The notes under the pieces: model-generated
Seen by the model: only the letters and a program-made list of their open reading frames with translations
What the model was told of the DNA's origin: nothing
Database searches by the model: none
Made by a program: the position numbers and the translations under genes
Assembly (NCBI GenBank): GCA_902494465.1
Contig: CABUTH010000065.1
Span: forward strand, 1-9,460
DNA length: 9,460 bases
Reading direction: 5' to 3'
From: an uncultured Collinsella sp.
Lineage (GTDB): Bacteria > Actinomycetota > Coriobacteriia > Coriobacteriales > Coriobacteriaceae
Part shown: one piece after another, positions 1 to 4,690 of the stretch
How the letters are laid out: each line of letters starts with the position of its first letter
How positions within the stretch are numbered: position 1 is the first letter of the stretch

Positions 1-58
1 AACGGCGCCGCTCTCGCGACGCCGTCATAATCTTCTGGTGCCCCCGGGCGGATTCGAA
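1..58. repeat. 58-bp direct repeat, outer copy, carrying the 3' end of tRNA-Arg
   Basis: Identical over 58 bases to positions 131-188; the two copies are 130 bp apart. It holds the last 23 bases of the tRNA-Arg(CCU) gene in minus orientation (36-58, T-loop to CCA) and the GC-rich hairpin that follows the tRNA (1-26). Identity stops inside the T arm at position 59, so this copy is a 3' fragment and cannot make a tRNA. A duplicated tRNA 3' end with downstream sequence is the usual footprint of a tyrosine-recombinase element. A local tandem duplication or an assembly artefact near the window edge would look the same. No integrase is visible in the window. Confidence 0.85.
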
Positions 59-84
59 AACTCCCCCCGCGGGAAATTGGTGAC

Positions 85-110
85 GCGGGTGTCGACGGCT
101 CGAATCCGCC
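85..110 (+). repeat. Inverted partial copy of the tRNA-Arg 3' half
   Basis: Positions 85-110 match the reverse complement of 177-202 (variable loop and T arm of the tRNA-Arg) at 25 of 26 bases; the one difference is C at 99, where the tRNA has T54. The copy reads on the plus strand, opposite to the intact gene, and continues GACGGCCCCCA, which could be a different acceptor-stem 3' strand followed by CCA. No matching 5' half lies in 59-84, so it is a fragment and not a second functional tRNA. It sits between the two 58-bp direct repeats. Confidence 0.6.
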
Positions 111-130
111 GACGGCCCCCACAAACCAGA

Positions 131-156
131 AACGGCGCCGCTCTCGCGACGCCGTC
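131..156 (-). terminator. Hairpin downstream of tRNA-Arg, probable terminator
   Basis: An 11-bp stem (131-141 with 146-156, including G-U pairs) closes a four-base loop, ten bases beyond the CCA end of the tRNA on the minus strand. The bases after the stem read TCTGGTTTGT, only moderately T-rich, so termination strength is uncertain. The same hairpin is repeated at 1-26. Confidence 0.5.
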
Positions 157-188
157 ATAATCTTCTGGTGCCCCCGGGCGGATTCGAA
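131..188. repeat. 58-bp direct repeat, inner copy, part of the intact tRNA-Arg
   Basis: This is the second copy of the 58-base repeat at 1-58. It overlaps the 3' end of the intact tRNA gene (166-188) and its downstream hairpin (131-156). If the pair marks an attachment site, this copy would be the one that keeps the tRNA gene whole, the usual outcome when an element enters a tRNA gene. Confidence 0.85.
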
Positions 189-241
189 CCGTCGACACCC
201 GCTTTAGGAGAGCGGTGCTCTATCCCCTGAGCTACGGAGGC
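166..241 (-). tRNA. tRNA-Arg(CCU)
   Basis: A full cloverleaf can be folded on the minus strand. The acceptor stem GCCTCCG pairs with CGGGGGC (one G-U), the D arm is GCTC/GAGC, and the anticodon stem CCGCT/AGCGG encloses the loop CTCCTAA with anticodon CCT. The variable loop has five bases and the T loop is TTCGAAT. The discriminator base is A and the CCA end is encoded (166-168). The T stem has one A-C mismatch (positions 50-64). The mature body without CCA is 73 bases (169-241). This tRNA decodes AGG, a rare arginine codon in GC-rich genomes. Confidence 0.95.
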
Positions 242-251
242 ATGTTGTACT

Positions 252-257
252 AGTGTA
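252..257 (-). promoter_or_regulatory. Possible -10 element of the tRNA-Arg promoter
   Basis: TACACT on the minus strand ends ten bases before the mature 5' end of the tRNA, which would place the start of transcription three to four bases upstream of it. No convincing -35 hexamer lies 16-18 bases further upstream; TGTATT at 18-base spacing is the best available. Between this site and the repeat array (about 258-321) I see nothing else. Confidence 0.4.
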
Positions 258-321
258 GCAGATTTACGCCGTTGTAATACAGCGTATAGCCACTCTTCGA
301 AGTTGCGGTGGAACAGCCCTC

Positions 322-520
322 CGGAAAGTGTGTCCCACTATCCAGGCAAATTCTGGGTCAAACTTTCCCAATGGGACCTCGCTGGAAACTGTGTCCCAGA
401 ATTTCGGCTCGAAACGGGACACGGTTTCCCAAACGACCCCGTTCCGGAAACTACATCCCGGAATCGGCGCTCGAACTGGGATGCACTTTCCCAATCGAGC
501 CCCATGGGAAACTGCGTCCC
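322..520. repeat. Array of seven alternating near-palindromic 15-bp units
   Basis: Units lie at 322-336, 355-369, 383-397, 416-430, 445-459, 478-492 and 506-520. Odd units read on the plus strand and even units on the minus strand; oriented alike, their consensus is GGGAAACTGTGTCCC, with GGAAA (2-6) and CCC (13-15) invariant. The consensus is itself a dyad, GGGAnAC-T-GTnTCCC. Unit centres are 33, 28, 33, 29, 33 and 28 bp apart, so the array is also a degenerate 61-62 bp tandem repeat of about 3.3 copies. Neighbouring units can pair as hairpins; the best is 384-397 with 416-429. Intervening sequences diverge more than the units do. The array fills the gap between the DUF956 stop and the tRNA-Arg promoter. 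Several overlapping frames are open across it, but none has a ribosome binding site or recognisable protein, so I treat it as non-coding. Function unknown. Confidence 0.85.
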
Positions 521-545
521 ACTTTGGGGGGGCGCTCTTTAATGA

Positions 546-944
546 CTAGTTACCTTTGTGGAAGAGGTTTTTGATAACGGAGGGGATGCTCTTGGCGCCC
601 TTGGCCGTCACATCGATAAAGTCGGGCGAACGCACAAGCTTATCCTCGTCGACGTACTTGCGGACAGCACGAAGCGTCTCTTTGTCGTCGCGCGTCGAAA
701 ACGTAAAGTGACCGTTGTCCTTGGTGAAGATGGCAAAACGCGTGATCTTCTTGGTGCCGCGTAAAACCTCGGCGGCAATATAGTCGACCTCATCCCACGG
801 GATTTGAATATAATCCTCGGGATTGCGCTCGTTGTAATACTCGAACGCCTTATTGCCCACCATCACGTTGCCGTGGCTGGTAAGCCCCATCAGGCAGGTT
901 GCCGGCGTTGCCAGATCGACCGTGCTGTTCTGAGATTGCGCCAT
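546..944 (-). CDS. DUF956 family protein of the mannose PTS operon
   Basis: Predicted protein of 132 residues with no signal peptide or membrane segment. It matches the DUF956 family, small proteins (about 120 residues) encoded at the 3' end of mannose-PTS operons and sometimes called ManO; their biochemical role is not established. Recognisable stretches are the N-terminal TCLMGLTSHGNVMVGNKAFE (16-35), the IQIPWDEVDYI segment (47-57) and a beta-rich middle with ITRFAIFTKDNGHFTFSTRD (67-86). I chose the ATG at 944 because the protein then begins MAQSQNSTVD, as expected for the family, and GGAGG lies upstream at 956-960 (spacing 11). The frame also has an ATG at 995, but that lies inside the terminator hairpin. 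It is the last gene of the operon, 120 bp after EIID, with a terminator-like hairpin between, so it may be expressed less than the PTS genes. A role in modulating the PTS is an inference from gene order. Confidence 0.85.
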   Translation of the reverse strand: MAQSQNSTVDLATPATCLMGLTSHGNVMVGNKAFEYYNERNPEDYIQIPWDEVDYIAAEVLRGTKKITRFAIFTKDNGHFTFSTRDDKETLRAVRKYVDEDKLVRSPDFIDVTAKGAKSIPSVIKNLFHKGN

Positions 945-972
945 GCGCGCCTCGCCCTCCAAATAAAACAAT

Positions 973-1008
973 CGGACCGCATCCAGTGTACCCACCGGGT
1001 GCGGTCCG
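973..1008 (-). terminator. Intrinsic terminator between EIID and DUF956
   Basis: A 10-bp stem (973-982 with 999-1008, one G-U pair) with a 16-base loop is followed on the minus strand by ATTGTTTTATTT, a typical T-rich tail; the plus strand also has a short T run. It lies between the end of EIID and the DUF956 start. It would end most transcripts after the PTS genes or act as a partial terminator lowering DUF956 expression. Confidence 0.65.
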
Positions 1009-1064
1009 TTTCAATGGCTCAAAAGCCCTTGCCTAGCAATTCTCGGTCTTAAGCCGAAACGTGC

Positions 1065-1985
1065 TTACATGAAGCCGCAGACGCGACCGATGATGCCGAT
1101 GGCGAAGAGAGCCAGGATGATGACGATCGGGCTGACCTTCTTCTTGAGGAGCTTGCAGACCAGCAGGGTCAGGCACACGGCGGCAAGGCCGGGGATGAGC
1201 TGATCGAGGTTGGCCTGAAGCGTGGTGACCTTCACCTGATCAAGGGCGTTAGCACCGATGGAGTTATACATCGTCAGTGCTTCCTTGACACCCTCAGAAC
1301 CGGAGGGCAGGTTAGCCCAGTCGATAAAGGCGCCAGCAGACTGCGTGACCTTGGAGACGACCGGGGTGAAGGAGATGGACACCCAGCGCTCGACCAGGGC
1401 GCCGATGATGAACATACCCAGGATGGAAGCACCCTCGGTGACCTTACCCATCAGACCGCCGGAGAGGTCCTTGGCGATGGAGGAGCCGACCTTGTAGCCA
1501 AACTCCTGCGTGTACCACAGGAAGGCGTAACGGATGATGTTCCACGCGAAGAAGAACAGCAGCGGACCGGCGATGCTGCCGGACAGGGCCAGGGAAGCGC
1601 CCAGAGCACCCAGAATCGGGCGAAGGGTGAACCAGAAGGCGGGGTCGCCGACACCGGCGAGCGGGCCCATCATACCGACCTTGACGCCCTGAATGGCGAC
1701 GTCGTCAATCGGGGCACCGTTGGCGCGCTCCTCCTCGAGAGCGAGGGTAACGCCAATGACGGGGGCGGAAACATAGGGGTGGGTGTTATAGAACTCCAGG
1801 TGGCGCTTAAGAGCGGCAATCTGGTCATCCTTGCTGGTGTAGAGCTTCTTGATCGCAGGGATCATTGCGAAGCACCAGCCGCCGTTCTGCATACGCTCGT
1901 AGTTCCACGAGCCCTGAAGGAACTGATGACGGAAGCAAACCTTCTTGCGGTCAGCCTTGGTGAGCTGAATCTTGTTCTCTGCCAT
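1065..1985 (-). CDS. manZ: Mannose-family PTS permease subunit EIID
   Basis: Predicted protein of 306 residues, the usual length for EIID of the mannose-fructose-sorbose PTS family. With EIIC it forms the membrane channel that takes up the sugar while EIIB phosphorylates it. Family features are the N-terminal KADRKKVCFRHQFLQGSWNYERMQ region (10-33), YNTHPYVSAPVIGVTLALEE (66-85), the conserved GPLAGVGDPAFW motif (107-118), hydrophobic stretches at about 120-160 and 185-200, and a C-terminal hydrophobic helix ending at residue 306. The ATG at 1985 gives MAENKIQLTK, typical of the family; an in-frame GTG three codons upstream (1994) is only three bases from AGGAGG (1998-2003) and is less likely. 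The EIIC stop TAG (2002-2004) overlaps this Shine-Dalgarno sequence, so the two genes are probably translationally coupled. The exact sugar is not given by the sequence; mannose or glucose is typical when DUF956 is present. Confidence 0.93.
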   Translation of the reverse strand: MAENKIQLTKADRKKVCFRHQFLQGSWNYERMQNGGWCFAMIPAIKKLYTSKDDQIAALKRHLEFYNTHPYVSAPVIGVTLALEEERANGAPIDDVAIQGVKVGMMGPLAGVGDPAFWFTLRPILGALGASLALSGSIAGPLLFFFAWNIIRYAFLWYTQEFGYKVGSSIAKDLSGGLMGKVTEGASILGMFIIGALVERWVSISFTPVVSKVTQSAGAFIDWANLPSGSEGVKEALTMYNSIGANALDQVKVTTLQANLDQLIPGLAAVCLTLLVCKLLKKKVSPIVIILALFAIGIIGRVCGFM

Positions 1986-2001
1986 ATGTATCACTCCCCT
2001 C

Positions 2002-2820
2002 CTACTCGTAATCGTTCAGAATGTCGCCGAGCGGGTCGCCGGAGCCACCGCCCATGCCGCCACCCTGCTTGGCCAGATCCTTAAGGCCAAGGTAGATGAG
2101 GGCAAGGGAGATGCCGATGAGGCCAAGGGCGATCAGCGTGAGCTGAGGGATGGCAGCAAGGACAAAGCCGAGGATGAAGAACGGCCAGGTCTCCTTGGTG
2201 GCCATCATGTTGATGACCATGGCGTAACCGACGGAAGCGACCATGCCGCCGCCGACAGCCATGCCGCCGGACAGCCAGTCGGGCATAGCGTTAAGCGCGT
2301 TGGTAACGGCCTCGGCCGGGATGATGCACAGAAGTACTGCCGGGATGGCGATACGAAGGCCCTGCATGAGGATGGCAGCGTACTGCCAGCGCTCGATGCC
2401 GGAGAAGTCGCCCTTCTCGGCGCAACCGTCCATGGCGTGAGCGATAGCGGTAGCAATGGTACGGCAGATCATGGTCAGGAACAGACCAGCGACCGACAGC
2501 GGGACGGCGACGGCGATGGCCGCGGTAACGGCCTTGGCCGAATCAGTGGCGCCGCCGTTGAGGGCGAGCACCATGATGATCGAAGAAGCGACCGAGGCCA
2601 GAGCGGCGTCAGGCGCGACGGCGGCGCCGACGTTAGCCCAGCCAAGGGCCATCATCTGGAGCGAACCGCCCAGGAGGATGCCCTCCTGAAGGTGACCGGT
2701 TACGAGACCGATAAGCGTGCATGCCACGAGCGGCTGATGGAACTGGAACTCATCCAGAATGCCTTCCATACCGGCAAGCAACGCGACAATCGCAACAAGC
2801 AGAATAGTGATTGCAGACAT
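2002..2820 (-). CDS. manY: Mannose-family PTS permease subunit EIIC
   Basis: Predicted protein of 272 residues, almost entirely hydrophobic, with a dense series of membrane segments starting at residue 3 (ITILLVAIVALLAG). Family marks are GILDEFQFHQPLVACTLIGL (20-39), the GHLQEGILLGGSLQMMALGW region (42-61) and WPFFILGFVLAAI in the last third. It ends in a glycine-rich tail, KQGGGMGGGSGDPLGDILND (251-270), common in this branch of EIIC proteins. It forms the transport channel together with EIID. The ATG at 2820 has AGGAGG at 2830-2835 (spacing 9). The gap to EIIAB is 18 bp and to EIID 16 bp, as in a tightly packed operon. Confidence 0.93.
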   Translation of the reverse strand: MSAITILLVAIVALLAGMEGILDEFQFHQPLVACTLIGLVTGHLQEGILLGGSLQMMALGWANVGAAVAPDAALASVASSIIMVLALNGGATDSAKAVTAAIAVAVPLSVAGLFLTMICRTIATAIAHAMDGCAEKGDFSGIERWQYAAILMQGLRIAIPAVLLCIIPAEAVTNALNAMPDWLSGGMAVGGGMVASVGYAMVINMMATKETWPFFILGFVLAAIPQLTLIALGLIGISLALIYLGLKDLAKQGGGMGGGSGDPLGDILNDYE

Positions 2821-2838
2821 GTATCGGACCCTCCTTTA

Positions 2839-3828
2839 CTATGCTTGAGCGGCCAGTTCGGCCTTAGCTTTCTTCAACATGGCGTCGAGATCCTCGGAAG
2901 CATCCGAAGGAACCTTGCGGACCTCGAACTTGACGCCCTTGGCCTTGAGGGCCTCGAGGGTCTTAACGTCGTCATCGCCCATAGCGACGGCGTTGGTGAC
3001 GACGACCTTGCCCTTGGAGTGAGCCATGGAACCGATGTTGACTTCCTTGATGTCGACGCCGGCCTCGATGGCCTTGAGCAGATCCTGCGGGTTCTCGAAG
3101 AGCAGCATGGCCTTGGTGTCACCAAAACGCGTGTCCTTGACGACCTCGGCCATCTTCTTGATGGGCACGACGTTGGCATGGACTCCCGGAGGGGCAGCCT
3201 GCTCGATCATCGTCTTGCGAAGCTCGTCGTGAGCAACGCCGTCGGAAACCACGATGATGCGGTTGGGGTTAATCTGCTTGGTCCACGTGGTGGCCACCTG
3301 ACCATGCAGCAGACGGGTGTCGATACGGACGTGGGCGATCTTGATGTGCCCGTCGCCGATGACCGTTCCCGGAGGGATGGCGCCTGCAGGAGCAGCGGCG
3401 GCCGTAGCCGGCTTCTTCTCCTCGGGCTCCAGAGACTCGGGCTTGACGCGCACGCCAGCCTTAGCCTCAGTCACGAGATGTTTTGCGATCGCATGTGCAG
3501 TGTTCTTTGCGTCAAAGCGCTGCGAATATGCCTCGATGAGCATAGGCAGGTTGACACCGGTGACGATAGCCCAGGAATCGTGGCCCTCGATGAGCCCGCT
3601 GATCTGGTTGAACGGCGTGCCGCCCCACAGATCAACGAGGAAGAGCACCTGCTCCTGGTCCTCGAAGGAAGCGACTGCTTCCTCGACCTTGGCACGGAAG
3701 TCGTCGGGGCCCATGCTCGGCTCGAGCGAGACCACGGCAACAGACGGCTGATCGCCAAAGACCATCGAGCCCGTCTGCTTGATTCCAGCTGCCAAGTCCC
3801 CGTGGCTAGCAAGAACAATACTTACCAT
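2839..3828 (-). CDS. manX: Fused mannose-family PTS EIIA-EIIB protein
   Basis: Predicted cytoplasmic protein of 329 residues. Residues 1-128 are an EIIA domain: the phosphoacceptor is His9 in VLASHGDLA, and Asp66 in FLVDLWGGTPFN is the expected partner residue. An Ala/Pro/Glu-rich linker follows (about 129-160). Residues 161-329 are an EIIB domain with the phosphoacceptor His175 in IDTRLLHGQVATTW. Phosphate passes from HPr to His9, then to His175, then to the sugar carried by IIC/IID. The ATG at 3828 has AAAGGAGG upstream (CCTCC at 3836-3840, spacing 7); the GTG one codon earlier is too close to it. First gene of the operon, behind a long AT-rich leader. Fusion of A and B in one chain is the ManX arrangement of enteric bacteria and many Gram-positives. 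Both active-site histidines are present, so the protein should be functional. Confidence 0.95.
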   Translation of the reverse strand: MVSIVLASHGDLAAGIKQTGSMVFGDQPSVAVVSLEPSMGPDDFRAKVEEAVASFEDQEQVLFLVDLWGGTPFNQISGLIEGHDSWAIVTGVNLPMLIEAYSQRFDAKNTAHAIAKHLVTEAKAGVRVKPESLEPEEKKPATAAAAPAGAIPPGTVIGDGHIKIAHVRIDTRLLHGQVATTWTKQINPNRIIVVSDGVAHDELRKTMIEQAAPPGVHANVVPIKKMAEVVKDTRFGDTKAMLLFENPQDLLKAIEAGVDIKEVNIGSMAHSKGKVVVTNAVAMGDDDVKTLEALKAKGVKFEVRKVPSDASEDLDAMLKKAKAELAAQA

Positions 3829-4165
3829 CACATAACCTCCTTTTTGTCTACGTATTTCCTACACGACATGAAAGGAGTATACCTGTTTGGATTGTGGAAT
3901 TATAGCTAAATCCGCAAAAGGTTGGATTATTTGTTTAAACGTCTAAGTTTGTTACAAATTGATTACGTTGCCGGTTTACAGCTTATTGCCTGCTAAAACG
4001 TGATTTGCTGATTGCTTTCAAAGACATATAAAGGTGCACTGTTCGTTAAGACCTCTTTTAGGTGGATTCCGATGCGTCTGCGTGCCACCATTTTGTTTAA
4101 ACAGACATGACTTGACTAACCGAAGCAAATATGTTTAGAACTCTAGCCCATGTAGTCATTGGATG
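3829..4165. promoter_or_regulatory. Control region upstream of the mannose PTS operon
   Basis: This 337-bp gap between hypA and EIIAB is clearly AT-richer than the coding sequence around it and has no credible gene on either strand. On the minus strand a perfect TATAAT lies at 3899-3904, about 70 bases before the EIIAB start. The hexamer 17 bases upstream of it (ATCCAA) is a poor -35, which would fit a promoter needing an activator. Two copies of TTTGTTTAAAC, each containing the 8-bp palindrome GTTTAAAC, lie at 3930-3940 and 4092-4102, 162 bp apart, and a shorter relative (TGTTTAGAA) is at 4132-4140. These may be operator sites, but chance in AT-rich DNA is possible. I see no strong terminator for hypA here; the best hairpin, GGTGG with CCACC (4061-4090), is weak. 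Confidence 0.5.
3899..3904 (-). promoter_or_regulatory. Probable -10 box of the PTS operon promoter
   Basis: Exact TATAAT on the minus strand in the context TTTAGCTATAATTCCAC, roughly 65 bases upstream of the EIIAB Shine-Dalgarno. There is no extended -10 (TGn) and no good -35. It is the best sigma-70-type signal in the gap. Confidence 0.45.
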
Positions 4166-4594
4166 TTAGGCGATGTGGAGTGGGTTGGCGGCGTCGACGG
4201 CATCGGGGGCGTCGGAGAGGCCGTCAGGAGCAGCGTCTGCCGGGTCCTCGTCGGGGGTCTCGATCTGTTTGATCATTACCTCTTGACCCTGCAGCAAATA
4301 GGTCTCGCCGCTACCGCACTGGGGACAGGTCTTGCCGTGCTCGACCGTCGCGTAGTCGCAGCCGCACGCCTCGCAATGTGTCACGGCCTCAACGGGCTCC
4401 ACGATAAGCTCCGCACCCTCGGTGATGGGCTTTTTATCTGCCGCCCAGCGCCAAGCGTCGAGTAGCAAGTCGGGAACGACGCCCGAGACCTCGCCCAGCA
4501 GCAGCGTGACGCTCGAAACGCGACGCACGCCATTGGCGCGCGCCACGTTCTCGACATCGCGAATGATGTGATAGACGATTCCCAATTCATGCAA
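4166..4594 (-). CDS. hypA: HypA, nickel-insertion protein for hydrogenase or urease maturation
   Basis: Predicted cytoplasmic protein of 142 residues. HypA hands nickel to [NiFe]-hydrogenase precursors, and in some bacteria to urease, together with HypB. The N-terminus MHELGIVYHII carries the invariant Met1-His2-Glu3 that binds nickel, and a zinc site is formed by Cys74, Cys77, Cys90 and Cys93 (CEAC...CPQC). Only a TTG start at 4594 gives His at position 2; it has AAAGGG seven bases upstream. An upstream ATG in frame would add 30 unrelated residues and is rejected. The family is normally about 113-118 residues; this one carries an extra acidic, Ala/Asp/Pro-rich tail from about residue 112 (PDEDPADAAPDGLSDAPDAV). 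It lies 96 bp after the flavo-iron-sulfur gene on the same strand, with a hairpin between. No hydrogenase structural gene or hypB is in the window. Confidence 0.92.
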   Translation of the reverse strand: MHELGIVYHIIRDVENVARANGVRRVSSVTLLLGEVSGVVPDLLLDAWRWAADKKPITEGAELIVEPVEAVTHCEACGCDYATVEHGKTCPQCGSGETYLLQGQEVMIKQIETPDEDPADAAPDGLSDAPDAVDAANPLHIA

Positions 4595-4639
4595 GGCGAA
4601 ACCCTTTCTGCAGAGGTTGATTCGATGCAAACTCAAAGC

Positions 4640-4675
4640 AAGGGGACGACGAGATCTAGTCTGCGCCGTCCCCTT
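4640..4675 (-). terminator. Hairpin between the flavo-iron-sulfur gene and hypA
   Basis: A perfect 9-bp stem AAGGGGACG/CGTCCCCTT (4640-4648 with 4667-4675) with an 18-base loop starts 15 bases beyond the stop codon of the upstream minus-strand gene. The following bases, GCTTTGAGTTTGC, are only partly T-rich. It could be a weak terminator or an attenuator that sets hypA expression apart from the gene before it. Confidence 0.45.
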
Positions 4676-4690
4676 ACCCGCCATGGCTAC

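Noticed and set aside
59..130. A second complete tRNA on the plus strand
   Set aside because: Only a T arm and a possible acceptor 3' strand can be made out; no D arm, anticodon arm or matching 5' acceptor strand is present.
322..520. CRISPR-like appearance of regularly spaced short repeats
   Set aside because: The units are only 15 bp, alternate in orientation and are imperfect, spacers are about 13-18 bp and related to each other, and no cas gene is near.
303..574. Open frames on both strands across the repeat array that could pass as small proteins
   Set aside because: Several frames stay open at once, the peptides merely mirror the 61-62 bp repeat, and there is no ribosome binding site or family resemblance.
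1972..3909. Long plus-strand open frame opposite the PTS genes
   Set aside because: It is the complement of three clear PTS genes; its peptide is rich in His, Asp and Gly as expected of an antisense frame in GC-rich DNA.
4074..4090. Sigma-54-like TGGCACG box upstream of the PTS operon (minus strand)
   Set aside because: The GG to GC spacing is one base short of the required -24/-12 distance, and Actinobacteria are not expected to have sigma-54.
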